A DNA stretch of 64,000 nt from Chthoniobacter flavus Ellin428 (GCF_000173075.1 NZ_ABVL01000001.1:434001-498000); one strand, 5' to 3'; counted from the stretch's first letter, positions 40,262 through 49,535 are shown. Notes: generated from the letters alone by a model not told the origin. A program made the numbers and translations.

Positions 40262-41221
40262 ATGTCTCCCCGCTATCTCCTTCCCATTCTCCTCACCCTA
40301 CCCTTGGCGCTTTCGGCATTCGCCGAAGAGAAAGCGCCCCAGGAGACCTTCCTTGAAGCGGATGCGGCCGGGCCGGATTTCGCCGTCCAAGGCGAATACA
40401 CCGGCGAAAAATGCGCGGCGCAGGTGATCGCCCTCGGTGCGGGCAAATTCCACATCGTCGGCTGGAGCTACGGGCTGCCCGGGACGACAGATGAGGCCGA
40501 GAAGAAGGTCGAAGTCGACGCGCAGCGCGAGGGAGACAAGGTGACTTTCGATGGCAGTGGTTGGAAGGGCGCGATCCAGGCGGGGCAATTGATGGGGACG
40601 AACGACCAGGGCCGCACTTTCGAACTGCGCCACATCGTCCGCGAATCGCCAACACTCGGAGCCAAGCCGCCGACTGGCGCGCTCGTGCTTTTCGATGGCA
40701 CCTCGGCCGACGCGTGGGCGGGCGGACACATGGACGATCGCAAGCTGCTTTTCGCCGGCACGAAGTCGAAACAGAAGTTCGGCGACTTCACTTTGCATGT
40801 CGAATTCCGCACTCCCTTCAAGCCCACGGCACGCGGTCAGGCGCGGGGCAACAGCGGCGTATATCTGCAGGACCGCTACGAGGTGCAGGTGCTCGATTCT
40901 TTCGGACTGAAGGGCGAGAACAACGAATGCGGCGGCATCTATTCGAAGATCAAGCCGCGGCTAAACGCCTGCTTCCCTCCGCTCTCCTGGCAGACCTATG
41001 ACATCGATTTTGAGGCCGCGCGTTTCGATGCCGACGGCAAGAAGACGAAGGACGCCGTGGCCACCGTTCGACAGAATGGCATCCTCATCCAGGACCACGT
41101 CGACATTCCCAGTTCGACGGGCGGCGGCCAACCGGAAAAGCCGGAGCCCGGTCCGATCCAACTGCAAGGACACGGCAACCCCGTCTTCTTCCGCAACGTC
41201 TGGATCGTGGAGAAGAAGTAG
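40262..41221 (+). CDS. Secreted DUF1080 (3-keto-disaccharide hydrolase-like) protein
   Basis: ATG 40262 gives a signal peptide (MSPRYLLPILLTLPLALSAFA); the longer frame from 39716 runs through rarA and the repeat. The 319-residue protein has an N-terminal sandwich (about 25-130), then the DUF1080 concanavalin-like domain: ALVLFDGTSADAWAGG, FTLHVEFRTPFKP, GNSGVYLQDRYEVQVLDSFG, CGGIYSKIKPRLNACFPPLSWQTYDIDFEAARF and GPIQLQGHGNPVFFRNVWI. DUF1080 proteins are abundant in Verrucomicrobiota and Planctomycetota; some hydrolyse 3-keto-glycosides. It likely acts on plant-derived sugars outside the cytoplasm. Confidence 0.9.
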   Translation: MSPRYLLPILLTLPLALSAFAEEKAPQETFLEADAAGPDFAVQGEYTGEKCAAQVIALGAGKFHIVGWSYGLPGTTDEAEKKVEVDAQREGDKVTFDGSGWKGAIQAGQLMGTNDQGRTFELRHIVRESPTLGAKPPTGALVLFDGTSADAWAGGHMDDRKLLFAGTKSKQKFGDFTLHVEFRTPFKPTARGQARGNSGVYLQDRYEVQVLDSFGLKGENNECGGIYSKIKPRLNACFPPLSWQTYDIDFEAARFDADGKKTKDAVATVRQNGILIQDHVDIPSSTGGGQPEKPEPGPIQLQGHGNPVFFRNVWIVEKK

Positions 41222-41342
41222 TGGGGCGGAGGCGGAAGTGATCAGTGCTTAGTGAAGAGGTCGCGGCGGCGCGCGCGATGTGGAGGTTTGACAGCGCGGC
41301 TGGGCTTCGCCTTTGTTGGCGCATGCCGTGTGAAATCGCCGC

Positions 41343-42251
41343 ATGAAGACCTCGGAATTCCGCGTTGATGCCGCGGCGGCAGGGCCGCGTCTCGATCAAT
41401 TCCTCGCGAGCGCTGCGGCCGGCCTTTCGCGGGCGCGCATTCAGGATTTGATCAAAGAGGGCCACGTGACGCTGAACGGCGGCGTCGCCAAGGCGAGCGC
41501 ACGACTGCGCGCCGGCGATGCCGTGACGCTGCACGAACCACCGCCCGTGCCCACCGAAACGGTGGCCGAGGAGATCGCGCTCGATGTGCTTTTCGAGGAT
41601 GACGACTTGATCGTGATCAACAAGCCGGCGGGCCTCGTCGTGCATCCGGCGGCCGGCAATTGGTCGGGCACGGTGGTGAATGCCTTGCTGCATCACTGCC
41701 AGACTTTGTCCGGAATCGGCGGCGAGCAACGGCCCGGCATCGTGCATCGCCTGGACAAGGACACGAGCGGATGCCTGGTCGTGGCCAAGAACGACGCGGC
41801 GCATCAATCTCTGGCGAAGCAATTTGCCGGGCGCGAAGTGACGAAGATTTACCTCGCCCTCGCGGCGGGAAAGTGGGCGCGGAAGAGTGGAGTGATCGAG
41901 GCGCCGATCGGCCGCCATCCCGTGCAGCGGAAGAAGATGACGGTGCTGCCGGCAGACAAGGGCCGCGCGGCGAAGACCGGCTATCGCGTGCTGCTGGAGT
42001 TGCCGGTGGGCACGCTGGTGGAGTGCACGTTGCACACCGGGCGCACCCACCAGATCCGGGTGCACCTCAAGCATCTCGGCCATCCGATCCTCGGCGATGA
42101 GGTCTACGGGCGGCGGGGCGATTTTGCGCGGCAGATGCTGCATGCCTGGCGACTGGGGTTCGTGCATCCCGGCACGGGAAAACATTTGAATTTCGAGTCG
42201 CCGATTCCACCCGATTTCGTAGAAGCTGGTGTCCCGAATCCCCTGCCATGA
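41343..42251 (+). CDS. RluD-family pseudouridine synthase
   Basis: The 302-residue protein has an S4 RNA-binding domain (LDQFLASAAAGLSRARIQDLIKEGHVTLNG) and the RluA/RluD catalytic domain, with HRLDKDTSG at residues 135-143 (catalytic Asp138). YLALAAGKW, TVLPADKGRAAKTGYRVL and VECTLHTGRTHQIRVHLKHLGHPILGDEVYG follow. The layout with S4 domain favours RluD (23S rRNA positions 1911/1915/1917), but RluC is not excluded. The stop overlaps the uracil-DNA glycosylase start as ATGA. Confidence 0.93.
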   Translation: MKTSEFRVDAAAAGPRLDQFLASAAAGLSRARIQDLIKEGHVTLNGGVAKASARLRAGDAVTLHEPPPVPTETVAEEIALDVLFEDDDLIVINKPAGLVVHPAAGNWSGTVVNALLHHCQTLSGIGGEQRPGIVHRLDKDTSGCLVVAKNDAAHQSLAKQFAGREVTKIYLALAAGKWARKSGVIEAPIGRHPVQRKKMTVLPADKGRAAKTGYRVLLELPVGTLVECTLHTGRTHQIRVHLKHLGHPILGDEVYGRRGDFARQMLHAWRLGFVHPGTGKHLNFESPIPPDFVEAGVPNPLP

Positions 42252-43156
42252 GTGAATTCCCCAACGCCCTCGATCTCGTCTACAGCACGCTGCGCGAATT
42301 GCGCGAGCAAGGTGTGGAGTTGCGCGCCTCGGCGGATGCACTGGAACGCCTCGCCAATACCCGCACGGTCGCACCCGTGTCGACGCCGACGGCGGCCCCG
42401 CCAGCGGCCGCGGTGGCGGCGCCGGTGGCCCCGACACCGAAGCCGGCATCCGAACCGGTGAAAGCAGCCGCCCGGGTGAGCGAAACGGCGCCCGTCTCGC
42501 ATTACGATGGCCCACGCATGGCCCCGCTCGAGGGTTCGAAGGCCGAGCGCCTGGCGGCGATGCGCGGCCCGGTGCTGGCCTGCACCAAGTGCCCGCACCT
42601 GGTGAAGTCGCGCACCCAGGTCGTCTTCGGCGTGGGCAATCCCGAGGCGGAGTTGATGTTCGTCGGCGAAGCGCCCGGCGAAGACGAAGACCGGCAGGGC
42701 GAACCTTTCGTCGGCAAGGCGGGCCAGTTGCTGACCAAGATCATCGAGACGATGGGCTTCGCCCGCGGAGACGTCTACATCGCCAATGTCCTCAAGTGCC
42801 GCCCCGACATGCCGCCGGGGATGCCCGGTAATCGCAAGCCGAAGGTCGAGGAGATGCAGACTTGCCTGCCGTATCTGCGGGAGCAGATCGATATTATCCG
42901 GCCCCGCCTCCTCGTGGCGCTCGGGGCGACGGCGATGGAGGGACTCACCGGCTCGACCGATTCCATGTCACGTCTGCGCGGACGCTGGCACGATTTCCAC
43001 GGCACGCCGCTGATGGCCACGTACCACCCCGCTTATTTGCTTCGCAACCAATCGCTGAGCGAGAAACGCAAAGTGTGGGAAGACATGCTCATGGTCCTGG
43101 AGCGTCTCGGTAAAATGATTTCGGAGAAACAGCGGAATTATTTCCTATCGAAGTAG
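42248..43156 (+). CDS. Uracil-DNA glycosylase, family 4 (iron-sulfur type)
   Basis: The 302-residue protein has an Ala/Pro-rich linker (about residues 40-80), then the family 4 fold. The four Cys of the [4Fe-4S] cluster are Cys112, Cys115, Cys184 and Cys206 ([23 protein letters not shown]). The catalytic loop is [23 protein letters not shown], and the late [10 protein letters not shown] carries the motif His. It removes uracil from DNA. It overlaps the RluD-like gene by 4 bases and the convergent squalene synthase by 12. The N-terminal extension is long for the family. Confidence 0.95.
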   Translation: MSEFPNALDLVYSTLRELREQGVELRASADALERLANTRTVAPVSTPTAAPPAAAVAAPVAPTPKPASEPVKAAARVSETAPVSHYDGPRMAPLEGSKAERLAAMRGPVLACTKCPHLVKSRTQVVFGVGNPEAELMFVGEAPGEDEDRQGEPFVGKAGQLLTKIIETMGFARGDVYIANVLKCRPDMPPGMPGNRKPKVEEMQTCLPYLREQIDIIRPRLLVALGATAMEGLTGSTDSMSRLRGRWHDFHGTPLMATYHPAYLLRNQSLSEKRKVWEDMLMVLERLGKMISEKQRNYFLSK

Positions 43157-44182
43157 ATTCTCTTCGCCTGGTGCCACGGGCCGTGTCTTGCCCGTGGCTC
43201 GTTTGTACGACCAGGCCAGCGCTTTCGGCGAGAACGCCGATGCGAGGGCATAGATGAAAGCGAAGCGCACGGTCATGCGCGACACCTTGACTTTACCGGG
43301 CTTGGTGAGTGTGCCCGGTTTGGCCAGCAGCCGCAGCGTGCGCAGCCCGATGTACCACGGTAGAAAGCACGCCATGCGCAGCCGGGCGGAACGCAGCGTG
43401 GAGATGTATTCGTATCCGGCGTCGAGTTGCTGGGTCGCGCGTTCCAGCCAGCGATCGTAGACGGGTTGCGCTTTCACCGGCGCATCGAGCAAGGGCGTGG
43501 GGGAAGTGCCGGCGGCGCGCAGTTCCGGTTCGGGCAGATAGCAGCGGCCGTTGCGCAGGTCTTCGGTGAAATCGCGCAGGATATTCACGAGCTGCAGTCC
43601 CTTGCCGTATTCCTCGCCGAGCTTGCGCAAATCCGCGAGCCCGAGCGAAGAGCACCCCGGCAGATGATTCAGGCAAACCCGCGTCCAGAATTCCCCGACG
43701 CATCCGGCGACAAGATACGTGTATTCGTCGAGTTCCTCCGCACTCTGCAGCGCGACCACATGCACGCCGCCGACGCTGAAGCGCTCGAGGTCGAGTGTTT
43801 GTCCGCGAATGATCCTCTCCAGCACGTCCACGATCTCGCTGCGGTCCTTGTTATCCACGTGCTCGAGCCACTGCAGGCAGCGGTCGAGATTGCAGAGCAG
43901 CATGGTCTCACCCGCGTGCGTCGTGTGAATGTCCTGCTGCAACTCCGCCAGGCCATCGGTCTTGCCCGTGCGGATCATCCGGGCAAAGGAGGCCAGATGA
44001 TGGAGCCGCGTGGCCTCCGGCACCTCCGGGCTGTCGGCAATCGTATCGCTCGCCCGGGCGAGCAGGTAGGCCAGTCCCACAGGGGCGCGCAACTTCGACG
44101 GCAGTAGCCGGATCGAAAGGTAAAATGAGCGGGAGACCGAAGCGAGCAGGGGGCCGCCGAGATCTTTGGTTTGGAAGGCCAT
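43145..44182 (-). CDS. Squalene/phytoene synthase family protein
   Basis: ATG 44182 (MAFQTKDLGGPLLASVSRSFYLSIRLLP) matches the usual start, so the frame to 44266 is rejected. The 345-residue protein has both Asp-rich motifs that bind Mg-diphosphate: ARASDTIADS (DxxxD) and LVNILRDFTEDLRNGRCYLPE. Two C-terminal hydrophobic stretches (FLPWYIGLRTLRLL, FAFIYALASAF) suggest membrane association. It condenses prenyl diphosphates head to head, more likely farnesyl diphosphate to squalene than phytoene formation, by likeness to FDFT1-like proteins (inference). No partner terpenoid gene lies nearby. Confidence 0.9.
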   Translation of the reverse strand: MAFQTKDLGGPLLASVSRSFYLSIRLLPSKLRAPVGLAYLLARASDTIADSPEVPEATRLHHLASFARMIRTGKTDGLAELQQDIHTTHAGETMLLCNLDRCLQWLEHVDNKDRSEIVDVLERIIRGQTLDLERFSVGGVHVVALQSAEELDEYTYLVAGCVGEFWTRVCLNHLPGCSSLGLADLRKLGEEYGKGLQLVNILRDFTEDLRNGRCYLPEPELRAAGTSPTPLLDAPVKAQPVYDRWLERATQQLDAGYEYISTLRSARLRMACFLPWYIGLRTLRLLAKPGTLTKPGKVKVSRMTVRFAFIYALASAFSPKALAWSYKRATGKTRPVAPGEENLLR

Positions 44183-44370
44183 GTGAGGCGAGGGATTACA
44201 CGAATCCGACTCGGTTGGGGAGGGGATTGATGGCGGCTCTTCTGGGAGACTCGGGGCGAGGTGCATACAGGGTGCGTATTTGTGCGTGGATGACCTTGGG
44301 CGAAGTCGCGTGTATCATTGCAAGAAGCGTGCTCGCGCCGTTCGCTGACTGTCTACATCGAGGCGCGCGA

Positions 44371-44703
44371 TCAGGTGCCACCCGTGACCGTATAGCCCTG
44401 TGCCCGCAGGTCCTCGGCCAAATCTTTTTCCATCTGCGCCGCCGCTTCATAAGGCATCGGATTGAGATGGGCGAACAACTCGGGCATGAGCCGGAGGCCA
44501 TACTTCCGTACCGTCCAGGCAGACTTGTAACCGTTCTTGTGATTCTCGAAACGGTGCTCCACCGGCAAGCCGGTCATGCCCACATAGACACACGGCTTCG
44601 TCGGATCGCGCTGCGGATTGAGCCGTAACACCGAAGGATGCTCCGCGACCGCGTCATCGAGCAGGATGACGTAGACGTTGTGATGAAAATCGGCAGCAGA
44701 CAT
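44371..44703 (-). CDS. Small GIY-YIG-like hypothetical protein
   Basis: ATG 44703 gives MSAADFHHNVYVILLDDAV, and the 110-residue protein shows CVYVGMTGLPVEHRFENHKNGYKSAWTVRKYGLRLMPELFAHLNPMPYEAAAQMEKDLAEDLRAQGY. The VYVILLD...VYVGMTG pair, the Arg in helix 1 and the late Glu (QMEKDL) fit a diverged GIY-YIG fold. The upstream frame to 44796 adds an unlikely 31-residue tail. Function is unknown; it stands alone between two larger minus-strand genes. Confidence 0.7.
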   Translation of the reverse strand: MSAADFHHNVYVILLDDAVAEHPSVLRLNPQRDPTKPCVYVGMTGLPVEHRFENHKNGYKSAWTVRKYGLRLMPELFAHLNPMPYEAAAQMEKDLAEDLRAQGYTVTGGT

Positions 44704-44849
44704 GGCGCAGCGATTTCGAGAGGGGGGAGCGCTCAGCGCAATTTTATACGCCGAAGGCGTTACATCATCCAGCCCAGGGTTGCGAGGAACGAGCAAACAG
44801 AAGTGCTCTAAGATTACTCCATTACGCGGTCTCGGACACTTTCCACCCT

Positions 44850-44880
44850 AACGGGCCGGAGGCGTTTCCTCCGGCCCGTT
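44850..44880 (-). terminator. Perfect GC-rich hairpin just after the EF-G gene
   Basis: AACGGGCCGGAGG and CCTCCGGCCCGTT form a 13+13 perfect stem with a 5-base loop, starting 8 bases beyond the EF-G-type stop. No U-tract follows in the minus direction, so it may act as a transcript-end stabiliser or weak terminator. Confidence 0.65.
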
Positions 44881-44888
44881 CCCTTCGC

Positions 44889-47033
44889 TTACCTGCGGGC
44901 TAGCACCCTGGCCGCCAGCTCAGCCGGCACGATCTCGAAGCGCGCGGGCACCATCGAATACTCCGCGCGTCCCTTGGACAGGGAACGGATCGCATTCGCG
45001 TAGCCGAACATTTCCGCCAGCGGCACTTCCGCGGTGACCACGGCGATGCCGGCCTTGGTCTCGAGTTCGCGCACGAGGCCGCGGCGACGATTCAGGTCGC
45101 CGACGATGTCGCCCTGGTATTCGGGCGGCGTGGTGCATTCCACCGACATGATCGGCTCGAGCAGCACGGGCTTCGCCTTCGCCACGGCATCCTGGAAAGC
45201 CAGGCTGCCGGCGATCTGGAAGGCCAGGTCGCTCGAGTCCTTGCTGTGGAAAGAGCCGTCGACGATATCGACCGCTAGGTCCACGACGGGATAGCCGCCG
45301 AGGCCGCCGCTCTGTGCGGCTTCGAGGATGCCCTTGCGGACCGCCCCGATGAATTGCCGCGGAATGGCGCCACCGACGATCCGGTCGTTGACGACCAGCC
45401 CGCTACCACGTTCCAGCGGAGTGATCTCCACGAACACGTGGCCGTGCTGGCCGACACCGCCGTTTTGCTTGATGTGCCGGCCTTCGCCTGACGCGGAAGC
45501 GGTGATGGTTTCTTTGTAAGCGATCTCCGGCGCGCCGGCGCGGGTGGCGACCTTGAAGTGCTCGAGCATGCGTTCACGAATGACTTCGAGGTGCAGTTCA
45601 CCCATGCCGGCGATGAGCGTCTGGCCCGTTTCCGGGTCGGAGCTCACGCGGAAGGTAGGATCGTCTTCGGCGAGTCGTTGCAGGACGAAGCCGAGGCGTT
45701 CCTGGTCGGCGCGCGTCTCCGGCTCGATGGCCATCGACACCACCGGCGGCGGGAAGGTTGGCGGCGCCAGCAACACGGGCGCGCGTTCCGCGCACAAGGT
45801 GTGGCCAGTGACCACGTCCTTCAGCCCGGCGACGACGGCGATGTCGCCGGCAAAGGCGGCTTCGAGCGCGGTCTCTTTGTCGGCGCGCACTTCCGAGACG
45901 CGGCTGATGCGTTCGCGACGCCCGGTCACGGTATTGAGCACGGTGTCGCCCGGGCGCAGGACGCCCGAATAGACCCGGACGAACACGCGGCGGCGCGAGA
46001 ATTCATCCGTGCTGAGCTTGAAGACCAGCGCGCGGAAGGGTTCCTCGTCGCCCGCAGGCACGGCGATGCTTTCGCCGCTGTCGGGGTCGGTGCCGATGGC
46101 CGGCGGCAGATCGATGGGGCTGGGCAGATAATCCACCACCGCATCGAGCAGCGCCTGGACACCGACGTATTTGAACGCCGAGCCGCCGACGACGGGCACG
46201 AAACGATTCGCGATGGTTTGCCGGCGGATGGCCGCCTTCAATTCCAGCGCGTCGATTTCGCGTTCCGCCAGGAAGGCGTCGGCGATCGGTTCGTCGATTT
46301 CCGCGAGGACTTCGATGAGCGCATGGCGCGCTTCGGTGGCACATTCGCGTTCCGCCGCGGGTAACTCCGTGATGTGATAAGTCAGGCCGTATTCCTGGGC
46401 GACATCATAGACGATCGCCCGGCCATGGATGACATCGATCTGGCCGCGCAAGTCGTCCTCACGCCCGATGGGAATGAGCACGGGCCACGCGTTGGCATTC
46501 AGCTTGGTGCGCATTTCGCCGACTACGCGCTCGAAGTCCGCGCCGAGCCGATCCATTTTGTTGATGAATGCCAGTCGCGGCACGCCGTAACGCGTGGCCT
46601 GGCGCCAGACGCGCTCGGATTGCGGTTGCACGCCTTCCACTCCGGAGAACACGGCGACGGCGCCGTCGAGCACGCGCATCGAGCGCTCGACCTCGGCGGT
46701 GAAGTCCACGTGACCGGGTGTGTCGATGATATGGATGCGATGGCGCACGCCGCGGAAGGGCTTGAGCAGCCCGTCCTCGGCTTGCGGCGTCCACGCGCAC
46801 GAGATCGCGGCGGCGGCAATGGTGATGCCCTTGCGGCGCTCGATTTCGTCGAAGTCCATGGTGGTATCGCCATCATGCACCTCGCCGGCGTGATGGATCG
46901 CGCCGGCGTAGAAGAGGATGCGCTCGGTGAGCGTCGTCTTGCCGGCGTCGATGTGCGCAGCGATGCCAATGTTCCGGGTCTGTTCGATCGGAACGTTGCG
47001 TCTCACGGTGGTGTTGGTCTTGGTGGTGTTCAT
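44889..47033 (-). CDS. Elongation factor G-type translational GTPase
   Basis: ATG 47033 starts MNTTKTNTTVRRNVPIEQTRNIGIAAHIDAGKTTLTERILFYAG with the P-loop, followed by switch I DTTMDFDEIERRKGITI, IDTPGHVDFTAEVERSMRVLDGAV and FINKMDRLGADF. Domains II-V follow (LHLEVIRERMLEHF in domain III, PEIAYKETI in IV, MSVECTTPPEYQGDIVGDLNRRRG and SKGRAEYSM in V). The 714-residue length fits EF-G. AAAAISCAW replaces the usual SAATT.CFW in switch I, so this may be a paralogue rather than the main EF-G (inference); no rps genes adjoin it. I did not assign fusA for that reason. Confidence 0.93.
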   Translation of the reverse strand: MNTTKTNTTVRRNVPIEQTRNIGIAAHIDAGKTTLTERILFYAGAIHHAGEVHDGDTTMDFDEIERRKGITIAAAAISCAWTPQAEDGLLKPFRGVRHRIHIIDTPGHVDFTAEVERSMRVLDGAVAVFSGVEGVQPQSERVWRQATRYGVPRLAFINKMDRLGADFERVVGEMRTKLNANAWPVLIPIGREDDLRGQIDVIHGRAIVYDVAQEYGLTYHITELPAAERECATEARHALIEVLAEIDEPIADAFLAEREIDALELKAAIRRQTIANRFVPVVGGSAFKYVGVQALLDAVVDYLPSPIDLPPAIGTDPDSGESIAVPAGDEEPFRALVFKLSTDEFSRRRVFVRVYSGVLRPGDTVLNTVTGRRERISRVSEVRADKETALEAAFAGDIAVVAGLKDVVTGHTLCAERAPVLLAPPTFPPPVVSMAIEPETRADQERLGFVLQRLAEDDPTFRVSSDPETGQTLIAGMGELHLEVIRERMLEHFKVATRAGAPEIAYKETITASASGEGRHIKQNGGVGQHGHVFVEITPLERGSGLVVNDRIVGGAIPRQFIGAVRKGILEAAQSGGLGGYPVVDLAVDIVDGSFHSKDSSDLAFQIAGSLAFQDAVAKAKPVLLEPIMSVECTTPPEYQGDIVGDLNRRRGLVRELETKAGIAVVTAEVPLAEMFGYANAIRSLSKGRAEYSMVPARFEIVPAELAARVLARR

Positions 47034-47892
47034 GGTGACTCCTTGGTTGGGTTGTGGTGGTGAAGTCGCCACGCGTCCCCCCGCGAAGGGAAACAGATCA
47101 GGGCATGAAAAACCCCGCTGGCTCACTTCGAGGAGGCAGCGGGGCGAAAGGAAGAAAGCTCCGTCTCCTAGACGGTGCTCGCGCTGCTCCTCGATGAGGA
47201 AATAAATTTCAGAATCCGGCTCGCCGGGGCAAAACCCATCCGGAACGAACGAGCCGAGTGGCTCGTGCGCTCTGCGCGATTCAGAATGAAGCGGACGGAT
47301 GTCATGTGGCGTTGAGGTTAAATTATTTTTGGCCTTTCGTCAAATTTCGCACCGTCCGCCGGTTCAAAAGTGGCGCGTCGTGGCCAATGATTCGGGGGAT
47401 TTGGCGTTCGCTCTTTTACGAACGTTTTGTCGAGCGGAGTTTGGCGCGTTCCGACTTGGTTGGCGATGCGTCTTTCCACGCCTTGCATTGGGACGGTTTT
47501 CACGAACACGGTGGAGACGCCTGCGGATAGCCGCTGTGTCCGAGTGTTACCCTGATCTTCGTGGCAGTTTCTACGCAGTTAGTTCTGCCCTTGTTGGTCC
47601 GATGCAAGGCGGGTTCGCATTTTGCCGATCGGTCGGAGTGCCGGGATAACGGTTTTCACGGAAGAGAAGTCACTCCATTGCTCGACAATTCGGACGCATA
47701 GTTACCGAAGGTGCATGTTCGTAAAATGTTATAACTCCGAACACTTTGTAACAGCGGTTTCTCCGAGTTATAGATACACTGATTTATCTTGCACCGGGCT
47801 GGCGCGATCTGCTCATTGTCGAGCGATCGAAAGCACTTCTGCTTCGATTGCCCAAAAAGCGAAATTCTAACTCCTCGTAAGAATACCTAAAC
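47034..47892. other. Gene-free region with EF-G leader and AT-richer segment
   Basis: These 859 bases separate the divergent EF-G and small secreted Cys-protein genes. Near the EF-G gene lie the leader terminator and a CCGTCT.AGG.AGACGG hairpin (47160-47180). The rest, 47230-47892, is visibly AT-richer than its surroundings, with only short unconvincing frames (for example 47299-47649). It could hold a decayed gene or a transcribed RNA. Confidence 0.4.
47106..47144 (-). terminator. Intrinsic terminator in the EF-G gene leader (possible attenuator)
   Basis: In the minus direction CCCCGCTG (47144-47137), a loop, CAGCGGGG (47120-47113) and TTTTT (47112-47108) form a textbook intrinsic terminator about 70 bases upstream of the EF-G ATG. 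No gene ends just before it, so it interrupts the EF-G leader and might control read-through. Confidence 0.65.
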
Positions 47893-48108
47893 ATGAACCG
47901 CAAGATCAAAAGATACACGGGTTATGCGGCAGCGGTGGTGGTCGGTATGCTGGCCTTCTGCTTTGTCGCCTCTTCGCGAGCGGACAACTCTATTCGTGGC
48001 AAGACGACCATCTGTTACCGGTGTCACACCCTTGTCGTCGATAATGGCGAGGTGAAGGATTACCTCCGCTCGGGGGCCACTGTGGGCGCCTGCGCCACGA
48101 GCCCGTAG
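47893..48108 (+). CDS. Small secreted Cys-containing protein
   Basis: The 71 residues begin with an export signal (MNRKIKRYTGYAAAVVVGMLAFCFVASSRA). The 41-residue mature part, DNSIRGKTTICYRCHTLVVDNGEVKDYLRSGATVGACATSP, fits a short pattern I know from other secreted proteins: a Cys/His pair, TLxV, a helix, then GATxGxC. CYRCH formally matches CxxCH, but the protein seems too small for a cytochrome. An intrinsic terminator follows; the O-antigen-ligase-like gene starts 84 bases further on. Confidence 0.7.
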   Translation: MNRKIKRYTGYAAAVVVGMLAFCFVASSRADNSIRGKTTICYRCHTLVVDNGEVKDYLRSGATVGACATSP

Positions 48109-48141
48109 ATCCTTCGCGTCCAGACAGTCATCGAAGTTACC

Positions 48142-48176
48142 AAGGCCCTGGGTGAGAATCCGCTCAGGGCCTTTTT
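48142..48176 (+). terminator. Intrinsic terminator after the small Cys protein
   Basis: AAGGCCCTG (48142-48150) pairs with CAGGGCCTT (48165-48173), followed by TTT. It lies 33 bases after the small gene's stop and 16 before the next start, so it likely ends or limits transcription into the O-antigen-ligase-like gene. Confidence 0.75.
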
Positions 48177-48191
48177 CCTCCGACGCTCGAG

Positions 48192-49535
48192 ATGACGATT
48201 TTGCTGCTTATCCTGTTGGCGATCGCCATGGTTGGGACTCAGTTGTTGCTCGGTGGAAAAGAGCCGGCCTTCAGTCTGCCCGGTTACGGCGTACTGGCGC
48301 TGGGAGCGGTGTTGAGTGTGTGGTCATTGCGGCGCCTGCCGATTTCCAGGCGCACGTTGGTGTGCATCGCGACCAGCGTCGTCTTCTTCGGTTGCATCGT
48401 GATTCGCGCGTTGTTTTCGGAAGACCATTACCTGGCGAGGAGAGACCTGTATCTCGCACTGGCGGTGCTGATCGTTTACCTGCTGGTCGTGTTGCAGGTG
48501 ATCTCGCCCCGATTGCGTTTCTCGTTGGTCGGCGTCCTGCTGGTGCTGGGAGTGGTCGATACGGCCATCGGTGCGCTCCAGTACCAGCGTGGAGATGGCT
48601 TCATGCCGTTCGAATTTTTGTCGGCGGTGGGATATGGGGCGCGGGCGCGGGGCTTCTTTGGATGTCCGAATCATTTGGCGGGCTTTCTCGAGGTGGTGGT
48701 GATGCTGGGACTGAGCGTGGCTTTCTGGAGTGCCTGGCCGTGGTGGGGGAGGATCCTCATTGGTTACGCTTCGGCGGTCTGCGGCGTCGGCTTAATGCTC
48801 ACCGGAAGCCGCGGTGGCTACATGGCGCTGGCGGCAGGGTTGATGATTCTGGCCTGTCTCAGCGCGCTGCTCCTCAACCAACGAGGCCGGCCTTCACTTG
48901 CGCTCGCGCTGATGGCCAGCGTGGCCGTTGGGCTGTCGGCAGGAGCGTGGAGCATCCAGGCGGTGCTTCCGGCCGTATCCACGGTGCGCGACAAGATCCA
49001 TTCCGTCGTTTCGCTGGAAGCCGCTGTCGTGAATTGCCGGCCCCGGCTTTGGTCCTCGGCGCTGCAGCAGTCTGGCCTGAGCCCCGTGGCCGGAACGGGG
49101 AGCGGCACTTACCTTTACTACGGACGGCAATTTCGCGATCCGTCCATCCAGACCGATCCCGTTTATGCGCACTGTGATTACCTCCAGTTACTTGGAGAAT
49201 ACGGAATTGTCGGTGCGGTGGGTTTCTTGCTCTTTTTCGGATGCCATCTCGTCAGCGGTTGGAAGGCTTTTTGGCAGCAGAGTTCCCTCTACGGGGAGGC
49301 CGGAGGAGGAGGGCAGGGCGGTTCGGTGGCGCTGACGATCGGCGCTCTGTGCGGCACCGTCGCCATCGCGGTGCATTCCTGCGTCGATTTCAATCTGCAC
49401 ATTCCAGCCAATACGCTTTTCGTGGCCTTTGTCTTTGGCATGCTCGCGAATCCCGGTGGAGAACAGCGCCGGTTCGATCCTGCGTGGATGCCTGGTTGGC
49501 GGGCGGTGTTTGCCCTGCGTTGGGGCTTTGGCTGA
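48192..49535 (+). CDS. O-antigen ligase/polymerase-like membrane protein (Wzy_C type)
   Basis: The 447-residue protein has about 10-12 hydrophobic segments and the large-loop signature of Wzy_C proteins: YGARARGFFGCPNHLAGFLE (with the conserved Asn-His) and LMLTGSRGGYMALAAG. A periplasmic loop contains RPRLWSSALQQSGLSPVAGTGSGTYLYYGRQF and YAHCDYLQLLGEYGIVG, typical of the family. It joins or polymerises surface glycans. The frame ends at 49535 in mid-hydrophobic segment (AVFALRWGFG) and the +1 frame continues into a TPR protein, so the true product may be the usual ligase-TPR fusion with an indel near 49520. Confidence 0.85.
   Translation: MTILLLILLAIAMVGTQLLLGGKEPAFSLPGYGVLALGAVLSVWSLRRLPISRRTLVCIATSVVFFGCIVIRALFSEDHYLARRDLYLALAVLIVYLLVVLQVISPRLRFSLVGVLLVLGVVDTAIGALQYQRGDGFMPFEFLSAVGYGARARGFFGCPNHLAGFLEVVVMLGLSVAFWSAWPWWGRILIGYASAVCGVGLMLTGSRGGYMALAAGLMILACLSALLLNQRGRPSLALALMASVAVGLSAGAWSIQAVLPAVSTVRDKIHSVVSLEAAVVNCRPRLWSSALQQSGLSPVAGTGSGTYLYYGRQFRDPSIQTDPVYAHCDYLQLLGEYGIVGAVGFLLFFGCHLVSGWKAFWQQSSLYGEAGGGGQGGSVALTIGALCGTVAIAVHSCVDFNLHIPANTLFVAFVFGMLANPGGEQRRFDPAWMPGWRAVFALRWGFG

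Noticed and set aside
47893-48108. CxxCH as a cytochrome c heme site
   Set aside because: The 41-residue mature part lacks the distal ligand and helices of a cytochrome; the Cys/His pattern fits another small secreted motif better.
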